Below are positions 38,762-49,144 of a DNA stretch of 64,000 bases, one piece after another. Each line of letters begins with the position of its first letter. Position 1 is the stretch's first letter. This stretch comes from JAXMBN01 sp046349875 (GTDB lineage: Bacteria; Planctomycetota; Planctomycetia; Pirellulales; Pirellulaceae): positions 1 to 64,000 of the forward strand of contig JAXMBN010000004.1 in the NCBI GenBank assembly GCA_046349875.1. Reading direction: 5' to 3'. The notes beneath the pieces were generated by a model, which worked only from the letters and a program-made list of their open reading frames with translations, ran no database searches and had not been told where the DNA came from. The position numbers were made by a program, and so were the translations under genes.

Positions 38762-38964
38762 GGCGCGGGATCGTGGATAAGGTCGCCCTGACCGTTCGAT
38801 TTTACCTAAACCTCCATTCTGGCTATTTAGATAAGGGATTCCTCCTGATTATGTAGGAGTCATGGCTGCTGCGTCCTACAACCGATCCATACCGCAGGTT
38901 TGAAATTCGGTGCACAACCCGCAATGTGCTCCGCCCCGAAACCTCCGGCGAAGAACCGCGACGC

Positions 38965-40326
38965 ATGACCCAGATCAAACGCATCAAATCCCACTGCCTT
39001 CGAGTCCTACCGTTTTTAGGATTCGCGTTGTTCGCGAACTTGAACGCGCTGGCCGTGGATGAATATGGCCCTCGGCATACTCCGATCGTCAAAGCGATCG
39101 AGGCTGCCGTCCCTGCTGTGGTTTACATCCAAGGAAACAAAACAGTTTCTTCGGATCCATCGCTCCTATCGGAGAATGGCAAGCCCCAGGTATTCAGTGG
39201 CATGGGGACAGGCGTCATCATCGATCCTCGTGGTTACATCGTGACCAACAATCACGTCGTCGCAGACGTGGCTCGAATCGAGGTTACGTTGGGTGATGGC
39301 ACAACGTGCATTGCGAAAAATCTCGCAGCCGACGCCAAAACCGACTTGGCACTCATCAAGGTAGAGGTCGACAAGCCCCTTCCTGTTATTTCGATCGGTA
39401 GCAGTCGCGACCTAATGCTTGGCGAGACCGTGATCGCTATCGGAAATCCATTCGGCTATCAGCGGACCGTCACGGTTGGAATCGTTTCTGGCTTGCACCG
39501 TAACACGCCCGTCAATGGATCTCAGGACTATCGCGATCTCATTCAAACAAGCGCAGACATCAACCCTGGAAATTCGGGTGGCCCGCTTGTGAATATCGAA
39601 GGGGATATGATCGGTATTAATGTCGCCGTTCGGATGGGCGCGCAAGGCATCGGATTTGCCATTCCCGTTGATGCCGCTATCGAAGTAGCCTCGAACCTCG
39701 TCGCCTCCAGCCATCGCAACTCAGTATCTACCGGATTGCAACTTCGAAACGTGGCAGATGAGTCCTCGCGTAAGGTCGAAGTGATCTCTGCAAGCGGAGC
39801 CGCCGCAGCTCAAGATCTCGAAGCAGGCGATATCATCGTTGCGGTGGATGGTCGAGAAGTGCAAAGTAAACTCGATTTTGAGCTAGCCTTGATTGGAAGA
39901 AAAGTTGGCGAACACCTACCGATCAAGATTCAACGTGGGCCATCGGCCTTGGTAAAGCAGATCGCGCTTGCCAACTCGCATTCGGCCAACCGTTTAGCTA
40001 GCCGAGAAACGCCAGACGTTTGGGAACAACTTGGACTTCGCGTTAGCGAAGTTGGGGCAAGTGCTCTTCGGAACAATCAAGATCGCTACAAGGGTGGTCT
40101 CAAAGTGACCGCCGTCCGACCTGGCAGCCCTGCGGCTCAGCAAAAGATCCAAGTTGGTGATATCGTTGTTGGAGCCATCGGTTGGAAGACGCCGACGCTC
40201 GACGACCTACACTGGGTATTAAACAGTTCCGAATATCAGAAGAGCACATCTGCAAACCTCTTTATTCTCAGAGGTAGCGAAGAGTGGATCGGAACCTTGT
40301 CGCGCAACCAACGCAATATTCGCTAG
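38965..40326 (+). CDS. HtrA/DegP-like periplasmic serine protease with two PDZ domains
   Basis: Starts at M-T-Q-I-K-R (38965), giving a signal peptide (L-P-F-L-G-F-A-L-F-A-N-L-N-A-L-A). The protease domain has candidate triad His (T-N-N-H-V-V), Asp (T-D-L-A-L-I) and Ser (G-N-S-G-G-P). Two C-terminal PDZ domains follow (G-D-I-I-V-A-V-D-G and G-D-I-V-V-G-A-I-G). By family it degrades or refolds misfolded envelope proteins. Divergent from aceE across a palindrome-bearing region. Confidence 0.9.
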   Translation: MTQIKRIKSHCLRVLPFLGFALFANLNALAVDEYGPRHTPIVKAIEAAVPAVVYIQGNKTVSSDPSLLSENGKPQVFSGMGTGVIIDPRGYIVTNNHVVADVARIEVTLGDGTTCIAKNLAADAKTDLALIKVEVDKPLPVISIGSSRDLMLGETVIAIGNPFGYQRTVTVGIVSGLHRNTPVNGSQDYRDLIQTSADINPGNSGGPLVNIEGDMIGINVAVRMGAQGIGFAIPVDAAIEVASNLVASSHRNSVSTGLQLRNVADESSRKVEVISASGAAAAQDLEAGDIIVAVDGREVQSKLDFELALIGRKVGEHLPIKIQRGPSALVKQIALANSHSANRLASRETPDVWEQLGLRVSEVGASALRNNQDRYKGGLKVTAVRPGSPAAQQKIQVGDIVVGAIGWKTPTLDDLHWVLNSSEYQKSTSANLFILRGSEEWIGTLSRNQRNIR

Positions 40327-40538
40327 CGAGTCCTTGCAAATCAATTTGACTCGCCTTTTGCGGGCCGCACGTCGTCGTGGAACGAGACCGTTGTAGATTG
40401 CAGGATGCCTTCACAATCCAGAACGCATGAAGCCTTTCGCGGATTGCGAACGATCTTGCTCAGGTGGTCGCCGCATGGCATGGGGTCGTGTAAACTTGTC
40501 GTTTTCATCGTGCCCTTAAGGCCAACGGAGACGGTCGC

Positions 40539-41726
40539 GTGCAATCGCCCCTTGCCAATCGAAAAATCGCGTTTGCTGGAAAACTAGGGGGCCTTACCAA
40601 GAAAGAAGCACTCCAACTTGTTCGCGATCACGATGGGATTCCAATCGAGCGAACAACTCAAGAAGTTGACCTCATCGTAGTAGGTGCTGACCAAGATCCT
40701 TCCGAAGATCCTCTCCAATTGTTGCCGGCTGAATGGAAGAGTCAGGTTCAAAATGGAACCGCGGAACTGATCGAAGAAACCGAACTCTGGCGACGATTAG
40801 GGCTTGTCGATCATTCCCAAAATGTTTCGCAACTCTATACCCCCGCCATGCTGGCGGATTTATTAAAAGTACCTGTCCGCAATATTCGTCGATGGCAACG
40901 ACTTGGTTTGATCCATCCCGTTCGCGTCGTGCATCGCTTGCCTTATTTTGATTTTGAAGAAGTCCATAACGCTCGGCAAATTGCTTCGTGGTTGGCTGCT
41001 GGGGCGAGTCTTCATTCGATCCAAAAGCAAGTCCTCGAACTGTCGCGTCGCAATGCATCCAGTGATCGTTCGCTTGCACAACTCAGCATCATCGTCGAAG
41101 GACGGCAATTGCTTCTTCGCAAAGAGGAAGGACTGATCGAACCTACCGGGCAAATGCGAATCGACTTCGATGCCCTCACCCCGACGACGCCCGAATCTGC
41201 ATCGTCGCGAACGATTCTCTCGGTTGCCGATTATCTTGGTGCAGCCGCTCAAGATCCCTTCACGATGTCGCAAGAGGAACTCGTACAGTACGCGCAGGCC
41301 AATGAAGACGAAGGCAATCTTGAAGAAGCCATCGAATGGTACCGTGTCATCTTAGCTCGTTTTGGAACGCAAGCGGAAATCCACTTTCAACTCGCAGAAC
41401 TACTCTATCGGCTTGGCGATATTTCCGCCGCCCGCGAACGTTATTATGCAGCGATTGAAGTCGACGAAGACTTTGTTGAAGCAAGGGCCAATCTAGGATG
41501 CGTTCTCGCAGAATCAGGCCGTTTAGATCTTGCCATCGCTGCATTTCGCGGTGCCCTCATTCGCTATGACGCCTACCCCGACGTCCACTACCATCTCGCA
41601 CGTGCTCTTGACGATACGCATCAGCATGAAGATGCGAACACCCACTGGGCTCGATTTATTGAACTGGCCCCAGGTAGCCCTTGGCTCGAAGAGGCCCAAT
41701 CGCGACTGGCCAATCCTCTCTCATAG
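40539..41726 (+). CDS. BRCT - MerR-like HTH - TPR fusion protein
   Basis: Starts at GTG 40539. Residues about 6-90 read as a BRCT domain (I-A-F-A-G-K-L-G-G-L-T-K-K-E-A ... V-D-L-I-V-V-G). Residues about 95-165 read as a MerR-type winged helix (Y-T-P-A-M-L-A-D-L-L-K-V-P-V-R-N-I-R-R-W-Q-R-L-G-L-I). The last 150 residues are TPR units (A-I-E-W-Y-R-V-I-L-A-R-F ... A-R-A-N-L-G-C-V-L-A-E-S-G). No catalytic domain. It could be a DNA-binding regulator or scaffold with protein-interaction modules at both ends; function unknown. Confidence 0.75.
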   Translation: MQSPLANRKIAFAGKLGGLTKKEALQLVRDHDGIPIERTTQEVDLIVVGADQDPSEDPLQLLPAEWKSQVQNGTAELIEETELWRRLGLVDHSQNVSQLYTPAMLADLLKVPVRNIRRWQRLGLIHPVRVVHRLPYFDFEEVHNARQIASWLAAGASLHSIQKQVLELSRRNASSDRSLAQLSIIVEGRQLLLRKEEGLIEPTGQMRIDFDALTPTTPESASSRTILSVADYLGAAAQDPFTMSQEELVQYAQANEDEGNLEEAIEWYRVILARFGTQAEIHFQLAELLYRLGDISAARERYYAAIEVDEDFVEARANLGCVLAESGRLDLAIAAFRGALIRYDAYPDVHYHLARALDDTHQHEDANTHWARFIELAPGSPWLEEAQSRLANPLS

Positions 41727-42006
41727 CTTCGCTTGGCTTTCCCAAGTTGTTGCCTTTCGTGAACGCCTGTAAGAGCTCATCCAACGAGCCATTCGAAACT
41801 TCTATTCTCCTTGGCATTGGAACGCTAGCACTCTAGAGCTTCGCCTTGCCACCGCTTTCCAAATCCTCTAAATAGCCATCAGAGCAAATTCATCCCGCTG
41901 CGATCGTGCACCACGTTGTTTCGCAATCACGATTCAGCAATAGCCACACGCTCGTTCATTAGGTCATGCTGTTACGTGTGACTAACACTTGCCAAACGTA
42001 AGGATC

Positions 42007-45000
42007 ATGCAAGGCAATCGAATTGATCATCGCCGAAGACAAGCATCCTCCGTGAAGGATCACACCCCATGGATTCGATGGTGTGTGACCCTAGTGCTCC
42101 TGTTTTGCCTGTTGGCAGGAACGGCTTCTGCACAATTGAATTTGGGGCCTGCCGCAGGCTGCGAGGCAATATACCAGCCGGATATCCGGTATCTCAAACC
42201 AAACAGAATCCTCCCACGACTCTTCCTGGCAATCAAGTTGGACTACCTGCGACGAATCTTCCAACAGGTTCGTCCGTGGCCGTTGACGCTACGTTGTTGA
42301 ATGTCGAAACAATCACCGCGCGCCAAGCTCAACTTCAAGCGGCTTCCGATATCGATCCAGCCATCAAGCAAACGTTGGGACAACTTTACGAAGCCATCTT
42401 GGTAGAAATCCGGGCAAAGCTCGAAAACGAACGCCTAGCCAAAGAACTCGCAGCAGCTTCGGAGGCGGCGCCTGCTGCCACGCAAGATGCAAAGCGACGC
42501 AAAGAAAATCTGCCAACCAATGCATCGCGATCCTCGGATCGATTGATCTACCGTTCGGTTGAAGAACTTCGAAAAGAGTTGCAAACGCTTCAATCCAATC
42601 TTCAAGCCATCGTCGACCAACGCACCAAAGTCGAAGCGGCGATGACCCTTCGCGAAACGCGTCGCAAAGATCTACCCAGGCTCATTAATGAAGAAAAAGA
42701 GCTGCTCCGCAAGCTGAATGAAGAAGCAGCGCTCCCGGCTCCGCCAGAGGCAGATGCACGAATCGTTGAACTTCAGCGGGCTCTCAACCAATCCAAACGA
42801 GAGGCGAGCAATGAACGCACGAAAAAGCTCGAGTCCGAGCAACGAACATATGAAGCAGAGGCGGAACTCCTTCCGCTGAAAAAAGAACTATCGTCTGCCG
42901 AGGAAAAACTGCTTCAAATCCAAATCAAAGAGATCACCGATGAACTCAATAAGCGTCGCGAGAGTTTAATCCAAGCCGAGAAAAACAAGATTGAACAGTT
43001 GGCTCAAGAAGCTTCGACTCGCTCCAAGACCACCACCGATCGGCTCGTGAAGCGTGTGAATGAATGGCTAGATCTCGCCAAAGCGAACTCCGCGATTCAG
43101 CTCGAGATCGAAGCCGCCAAAGCGAGAAAATCGCTTTGGTCCGAGCGATTCAAGATCATGAAAGAACGCATCGACCCACAACACTCTCAAGAAGTGGGAA
43201 GCTTTAACTCGCTGGTTGGTTTGATGCTGCGACGACAACGAAGCGAACTTCCGGACCCAATCAAACTGCAATCTCAACTTCGCGAGTATGAGATGAAGAT
43301 GGTTCAAACGGAAACCTTGATCTTAGAGCTTGATGATTGGAAGACGCAGCTTACAGCCATGGAACAGGGGGATTTGCTGAATCGGTCTCCCGATGGATCG
43401 GGAACCTCATCGAGTTCTCTATTGGGCGAAACCGAAAAACTCCTCGCCATGGAAAAAGAGCTCATCAGCAACTTTCGATTGGATGCTTCCAACTACTTTG
43501 ACAATCTCTTCAGCTTAGCTGGTGCCAAACGCGACATGGTCAACCTCGTTCGCGATTATCGCGACTTTGTCGATCAGCATATCCTTTGGATGCGGTCGTC
43601 CGATCGATTGGACAGAAGCGAGTTGTTGCAAGCTCTCCCAGCTTTGGAATGGTTATGCCACACGCAACACTGGAAGCAAGTGGGAAGAGTTCTTTATCTC
43701 GACCTCACAACAACCCCTTGGCTCATGATTCTCGGCGTACTCGCCTTTGGACTCCTCGTTTTTAGCCTTCCCCGCTTTCGTCGTTTGATCGCTCAATATG
43801 GAGAAGCGGCCGAGCGATCGAACAACATTAGCTTCTTGCCCACGATTAAAACGATTGCGTTGACGCTGCTTGCTTCTAGCCCGATACCATTCTTGTTGAT
43901 ATGGATCTCGTGGCGGCTCGATACTTCGGTCGAACAGGAACAGTTTCCGCCAGCAGTGAGCTTTGCATGCTTGGCTGCGGCTCGATACTTCGTTTCGCTC
44001 GAACTGATTCGCCAAATCTGCCGCCGAGGAGGGCTCGCTGAAAAACACTTTCAGTGGTCTTCGCGTGTCACGCAAATACTTCGCAGCAATCTGCGATGGC
44101 TCATCGACCTTGGCGTCCCGTTGATCGCATTGGTGTCGATTGTTTCCAAGTCGGGCGATGAAAAGTGGGAGAGTTCACTCGGACGAATTGCCTTCTGCTC
44201 ACTGATGGTGGTGAGTGGTATATTCTTGATTCGCGTATTGCGACCTGCCAACGGCATCTTCACGGGTCACATCGAAGCAAACCGCGGTGGTTGGACCGAC
44301 CGCCTTCGTTATGTATGGTATACAGGCATTGTAAGTGGACCATGGCTCCTCTTCTTCTTGAGTCTATGGGGTTATCACTACACGGCTCAGCGTCTTGCGA
44401 TGCATTTTCATACGAGCATCATCTCCTTGGCAGGCCTAACCCTGCTACACAATCTTCTCCGGCGTTGGTTCATGCTCAATCGACGCGCCATCATCATTGC
44501 CCAAGCGCGACAACGATTGATTGAAGCGCAAAAGAGAGATCCTGTAACAGCGTCATCTTCGCAATCATCGACGTCAGAGATTAACCTTGCAGAGATCAAC
44601 GCGCAAACGATGCGATTGGTAACGAGCGTGATCGTCCTTGGTGCCATTCTTTCGATCGCATTTATTTGGTCTGGCGTGCTTCCTGCAGTCGGTGCCTTGA
44701 ACTCGGTCACTCTTTGGGAAGTCATGGGTTCGAATCAACGCATGATCCCGATTACGCTCGCAAACGTACTCTTGGCCATTCCTATTATGGCAATGACAAT
44801 CGTAGCCGCACGCAATCTCCCTGGCCTGCTCGAGATTGCTCTGCTGCAACACTTACCGCTGGAAAACGCTGTGCGGTATGCCATCTCCACCCTGTCTCGC
44901 TATGCGATTTTCGTCTTGGGTATTGCAATGACCTTCAATAGCGTGGGGGTTCGATGGAGTAGCATTCAATGGCTGGTGGCGGCTTTGGGCGTGGGTCTCG

Positions 45001-45563
45001 GTTTTGGCTTACAGGAGATCTTTGCGAACTTTATTTCAGGTCTGATACTCCTTTTCGAGCAACCGATTCGAGTAGGTGACGTCATCACTCTCGGAGATAC
45101 AACGGGGAGTGTATCGCGAATACGTATGCGCGCGACCACGATCACCAACTTTGATCGACAAGAGCTGATCATTCCGAACAAAGATCTCATCACCGGAAGA
45201 CTTCTCAACTGGACGTTGAGCGATTCGACGAATCGATTGAAGTTTTCGATAGGGGTAGCTTATGGAACCGATACCGATGCAGCGTGTCGAATACTGAGCG
45301 AGATTTGCCAGAAGCATCCCAACATTCTTAAGGACCCTTCTCCGACGGCCTTCTTTGAGAACTTTGGTGATAACGCATTGATCCTTACGATTCGAGTATT
45401 CCTCGAAAATCTAGATCATCGCATGCAGACTCGCCATGAATTGCATTCTGAGTTTCATCGAGCTCTCAGCCAAGCAGGCATTGAGATTCCTTTCCCACAG
45501 CGTGACTTGCACCTTCGTTCTCTTCCGCCCTCGCTAGAGAAGTGGCTCGAGTCCAAATCGTAA
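42007..45563 (+). CDS. MscK/MscS-type mechanosensitive channel, frameshifted after the signal peptide
   Basis: The long frame (from 42069) gives about 1160 residues: an N-terminal region with coiled coils, several membrane helices, and a C-terminal MscS core (G-L-G-F-G-L-Q-E-I-F-A-N-F-I-S-G ... P-I-R-V-G-D-V-I-T-L). This is the MscK/KefA layout. Its own N-terminus in that frame is not signal-like. A classic signal peptide (W-C-V-T-L-V-L-L-F-C-L-L-A-G-T-A-S-A-Q) lies in the overlapping frame from ATG 42007 (AAGGA just upstream). One added base between about 42130 and 42190 would join them. Gated by membrane tension to release osmolytes. Confidence 0.8.
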
Positions 45564-45628
45564 TCGGCCCCAGTCCAGCCTCGATGTCCCACTTGTTATG
45601 CGAGCGCAAAACGGAGAGATGGAGACAC

Positions 45629-45664
45629 AAAAAAAGACTGCTGAGCTAAACGCGGAGCAGTCTT
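45629..45664 (-). terminator. intrinsic terminator downstream of aspS
   Basis: On the minus strand a nine-base stem (AAGACTGCT with AGCAGTCTT) is followed by a run of seven T. It lies 30 bases after the aspS stop codon. Confidence 0.75.
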
Positions 45665-45693
45665 GTTGGATTTGTTCTTGAAAAAGAAGTGGG

Positions 45694-47478
45694 TTAGCTT
45701 TGGGTGGGATTGGGATTTGCCAATTGAATATGAAGTTCTCTTAGCTGTTTGGTTTCTACTTCGCCTGGGGCTTCGGTCATGAGGTCGGTTGCCTTCTGCG
45801 TTTTGGGGAACGCAATCACATCGCGAATATTGTCGAGCCCACCAAAGAGCATGACAACGCGGTCGATGCCAAGAGCGATCCCGCCGTGTGGAGGAGCACC
45901 ATACTGAAGCGCCTCCAACAAGAACCCAAAGCGATCCTTGGCAATTTCAGGAGTGATTCCTAAAAGGCTGAACACCTGTTGTTGTACTTGGCTATCGTGG
46001 ATTCGAACGGTTCCTCCCCCTGCTTCGTAACCATTGATCACCAAATCATACGCCTGAGCTCGCGCGGCCTTGGGGTCGCTATCAAGAAGCCCGAAATCCT
46101 GAACGCGAGGGGCTGTGAATGGATGGTGCATGGCAACCCATCGCTTTTCTTCAGCATCCCAATCGAACATTGGGAACTCGACCACCCAAGAGAAATTCAA
46201 CTCGTTTGGATCGTAGAGTTTCAACTCAGCCGCGAGACGACGACGAAGGGCATTGAGGCCCTTGCAGGTGACTTCCCAACTATCTGCAAGGATGAGCATC
46301 AAGTCGCCGGGAGTCGCTTGGAATGCTGACTTGATCTGCTCCAACACTGGTGGCTCGATATTCTTTGCAATTGGCGACCAAAGGCTACCGTCGGCTTCGC
46401 ATCGGAACCAAGCCAACCCCTTCGCATTGAATTCGCGTTTGACAATTTCGGTGAGTTCATCGATTCGCTTACGAGAGAATTCCTCGGCACGCTTATCGAC
46501 TTTGATGCCTCGAACGAATCCACCTTCATCAACCGCGGCGCGGAAGACGCGAAACTCCGTTTGCTTGGCGACATCGCTGAGATCGACGATTTCCATTCCA
46601 TAGCGAAGATCGGGTGCATCATGTCCAAAGCGTCGCATCGCTTCATCATAGGTGATGCGTGGCAACGGGGTCTTGAGTTCGATCCCGCGAAGCTCTTTGG
46701 CTAACTTCACCATGAGGCCATCAATCATTCCGATCACATCTTCGGCATTCACGAAACTCATTTCGAGGTCGAGCTGTGTGAATTCGGGCTGCCGATCTGC
46801 TCTTAAATCTTCATCGCGAAAACAACGTGCCACTTGGATATAGCGATCGTATCCCGCAACCATCAAAATCTGTTTGTAAAGTTGGGGCGATTGAGGGAGC
46901 GCGAAGAAGTGATTGCGGTGAACGCGGCTCGGGACGAGATAATCGCGAGCACCTTCAGGCGTACTTCGTCCCAAGATGGGAGTTTCCACGTCAATGAAGT
47001 GATGCGTTTCGAAATAATCGCGCATGAGTTTAACGATTTGGCTTCGAAGCATGAGCGTGTTTTGCATTTGCTCGCGGCGCAGGTCGAGATAGCGGTGCTT
47101 CAAGCGTAGATCTTCGCCAGCGAGTTCATCTTGATTGGGAAAGAATGGAGGCGTTTTGGAACGGTTGAGAATTTCAACGGTGATCGCTCGAAGCTCAATC
47201 TCGCCGGTGGCAAGTTTGGCGTTGTTCTTTCCTTCCAAGCGACTGGCAACCTTTCCATGCACGCGCACCACATCTTCGCCGCGAAGACTTTGGGCCGTCT
47301 CCAAATTGGCCTGCCCGCTTTCAGGGGCAACGACAACTTGAGTCTTCCCATAGCGATCGCGGATGTCCAAGAAGACGGCACCACCATGATCTCGCTTGGT
47401 ATCGACCCAACCACAGATCGTGACCTGCTCGTCAATGTTCTTCGCCCGCAATTCGCCGCAGGTATGGGTTCGCATCAT
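45694..47478 (-). CDS. aspS: aspartyl-tRNA synthetase, bacterial type
   Basis: Charges tRNA-Asp in the cytosol. The 594 residues from ATG 47478 match the bacterial AspRS size. An N-terminal OB-fold anticodon domain (M-R-T-H-T-C-G-E-L ... I-C-G-W-V), a class II motif 1/2 region (G-R-S-T-P-E-G-A-R-D-Y-L-V-P), a GAD insertion domain, and motif 3 (G-I-A-L-G-I-D-R-V-V-M-L) are visible. GAGGA precedes the start; the 30 extra upstream codons to 47568 are unlikely. Whether it is discriminating or nondiscriminating (no gatCAB in the window) cannot be said. Confidence 0.96.
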   Translation of the reverse strand: MMRTHTCGELRAKNIDEQVTICGWVDTKRDHGGAVFLDIRDRYGKTQVVVAPESGQANLETAQSLRGEDVVRVHGKVASRLEGKNNAKLATGEIELRAITVEILNRSKTPPFFPNQDELAGEDLRLKHRYLDLRREQMQNTLMLRSQIVKLMRDYFETHHFIDVETPILGRSTPEGARDYLVPSRVHRNHFFALPQSPQLYKQILMVAGYDRYIQVARCFRDEDLRADRQPEFTQLDLEMSFVNAEDVIGMIDGLMVKLAKELRGIELKTPLPRITYDEAMRRFGHDAPDLRYGMEIVDLSDVAKQTEFRVFRAAVDEGGFVRGIKVDKRAEEFSRKRIDELTEIVKREFNAKGLAWFRCEADGSLWSPIAKNIEPPVLEQIKSAFQATPGDLMLILADSWEVTCKGLNALRRRLAAELKLYDPNELNFSWVVEFPMFDWDAEEKRWVAMHHPFTAPRVQDFGLLDSDPKAARAQAYDLVINGYEAGGGTVRIHDSQVQQQVFSLLGITPEIAKDRFGFLLEALQYGAPPHGGIALGIDRVVMLFGGLDNIRDVIAFPKTQKATDLMTEAPGEVETKQLRELHIQLANPNPTQS

Positions 47479-47713
47479 GGAAATGTCATCCTCACCGATC
47501 GTATCCGTAGTACAACTCAACCGCTGCCAGAGCCCTTTTACACGGTATCGCTCCAACAGGAATGGCACAGATTCTATTCGAGTTTTTCAAACACAACAGC
47601 CGCCAAGCAGATGCAGCCAAGAAAGAGGGTCGAATTAGGGCCCTCGAAGAGAATGTTCCATTAGAAGAATCTATGCATCAAAACTGTGCAAATGCGTGGA
47701 TTTCTAAGGGCTT

Positions 47714-48883
47714 TTATTTCGGCCCTGGAGCATATTGTCGGTTGAATGCCTCAGGATCGAAAGGGTCCTTGGGGGACCTGTTTTTTTCGCGTTGCTCAAG
47801 AGCTCGTATCGCTTCGTCCAAGCGTTTGAGTTCTTTCGACTCGAGGCCCTCGGCCGGAGTCTGGTCCGACGGAGCTACAGGAACCAATGTCACGACTCCG
47901 TTATTCGAGTTGTTTGCAGCCGGGGCGCTTGGATTCGAAGCGAGTTGGACACCTGTCAGAATTGGCGACGGTGAGACCGGTGCTTGGCCATCACGTTCCA
48001 CCATTTGGAGCCATCGATGAACGCGAGCCAACAGTTCTGCATCACTATTTTGGCTTACGTCGAATGCCGGCTTGGTTTGTAGGCCGTGAGCTGTGGTAGC
48101 CATTTTGATCAAACGGCTCGATGTTGGGTCTTTTTTATTGACATAAGCCAGTGTTGATTGAAGGCTTTTTTGCATGAGGGAAAAGGCCATAGCATTGGCT
48201 TGTGGAAAGATTAGATCGGCTTTGCCTCGAGAACCGTGGCAGCCTGCTTGCCCGCAGCGATTGCGAAACAAAGGCAGAATTCCCTCGCGATATTCCACAG
48301 CGACCGCAGTCCCAACCGTTGGCTCGATTTCCGTGGAACTTGCATGTCGAACGGCTTGGTCAGCAACGCTTGCTGGAGGCGTCGTTTTTGGGGCTAGTCC
48401 GAATGCTCGTCGGCTGAGTTCGTCATCGAGCAGTTTCTGGCGAAGCTTGGCATCGAGTTGTTTTACGTGGGGCGCATTGGGATTCCGCGATTTGAGAGCC
48501 ATGTAGTGCTCGCCCGCAAGATCCAAGAGACCATTATCGAGGCACCAAGAGGCTAGGTGTATATGTTCACCTTCCCCTAAACGAACCGAGTTTCTTATTT
48601 GATATTTGTACAGACCCTCTTTATCGACCGAGATGTGGCGAATCTCAGATGCTTTCATGACGATCTTGGCGGAACCATCTTCAATCAGCACGTCGACGCC
48701 CTGAGGCACCACATTGCCATGCAACACCACACCCGATTGAAGCAGCACATATCCGACTCCCGGGGTCACCTGGTTTGGGTCCATCCCAAACCCCAATAGG
48801 TGCCATCCACCTATCATTAACAGGGTAGCAGCAATTGCATTTCGATAGGCCATAACTCTGACTCGCGGGAATTCTTCAGACAT
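47714..48883 (-). CDS. exported c-type haem protein carrying a REP-like palindrome in its signal peptide
   Basis: About 390 residues. Start uncertain: ATGs at 48919, 48883 and 48853; 48883 gives a basic n-region before the hydrophobic stretch. The signal region reads ...A-T-L-L-M-I-G-G-W-H-L-L-G-F-G, and the I-G-G-W-H-L-L part is a palindrome (48794-48815). A C-G-Q-A-G-C-H (C-x3-C-H) haem-like motif lies near the middle, in a planctomycete cytochrome-like segment. An N-terminal beta domain and a short helical segment precede it. No electron partner is adjacent. Confidence 0.7.
   Translation of the reverse strand: MSEEFPRVRVMAYRNAIAATLLMIGGWHLLGFGMDPNQVTPGVGYVLLQSGVVLHGNVVPQGVDVLIEDGSAKIVMKASEIRHISVDKEGLYKYQIRNSVRLGEGEHIHLASWCLDNGLLDLAGEHYMALKSRNPNAPHVKQLDAKLRQKLLDDELSRRAFGLAPKTTPPASVADQAVRHASSTEIEPTVGTAVAVEYREGILPLFRNRCGQAGCHGSRGKADLIFPQANAMAFSLMQKSLQSTLAYVNKKDPTSSRLIKMATTAHGLQTKPAFDVSQNSDAELLARVHRWLQMVERDGQAPVSPSPILTGVQLASNPSAPAANNSNNGVVTLVPVAPSDQTPAEGLESKELKRLDEAIRALEQREKNRSPKDPFDPEAFNRQYAPGPK
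48794..48815 (-). repeat. REP-like palindrome (copy 12) inside a coding sequence
   Basis: Read on the minus strand, these 22 bases are identical to intergenic copy 9 (32952-32973). They encode I-G-G-W-H-L-L plus flanks in the signal peptide of the haem protein gene, with no frame disruption. Confidence 0.9.
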
Positions 48884-48943
48884 ACAATCATCGCGCCGGG
48901 ACAGTAGAAAACCCAGCATCCCACGTCAAGATCACGTTCCACT

Positions 48944-48992
48944 CCACAATAGGCACTCCACAATAGGCACGACCCACAATAGGCACGACCCA
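48944..48992 (-). repeat. tandem array of palindrome half-sites
   Basis: Three head-to-tail copies of a CCACAATAGGCAC-like half-element, 14-16 bases apart, lead into a full palindrome at 48993. Each matches the left arm plus GCAC of the family, so these are truncated or slipped copies. Confidence 0.75.
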
Positions 48993-49020
48993 CAATAGGT
49001 GCCAGCCACCTTTCTTTGAC
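48993..49020 (-). repeat. REP-like palindrome (copy 13)
   Basis: Left arm and loop intact (AATAGGTGCCAGCCACC); right arm changed to CACCTTTCTTTGAC. It ends the half-site array in the divergent region upstream of the ComM-like gene. Confidence 0.8.
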
Positions 49021-49144
49021 ATGCCCCGCATGCAAACTAAGCGAAGACCAAATACTGAACATTTGATCGCAATAATAAGGTCTATTAAAACACCTCTTTA
49101 CATTAACGTTTGTGCACTGTACAAAAAGAAGAAAGGAGCTAACG

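Larger units (their letters stand above)
38437..38964. other. 528-base divergent intergenic region
   Basis: Lies between aceE (minus) and the HtrA gene (plus). It contains the double palindrome at 38657-38720 and a 17-base direct repeat at 38728-38761. A 64-codon frame across the palindromes (38597-38791) lacks a ribosome site and is not supported. No RNA gene seen. Confidence 0.6.

Noticed and set aside
38597..38791. 64-codon frame running through the double palindrome (reads S-T-I-V-G-W-H-L-L)
   Set aside because: No ribosome site, no recognisable protein. It only shows that the palindrome frame is open.
38437..38964. A riboswitch or small RNA upstream of aceE
   Set aside because: The only strong secondary structures there are the two repeat palindromes.
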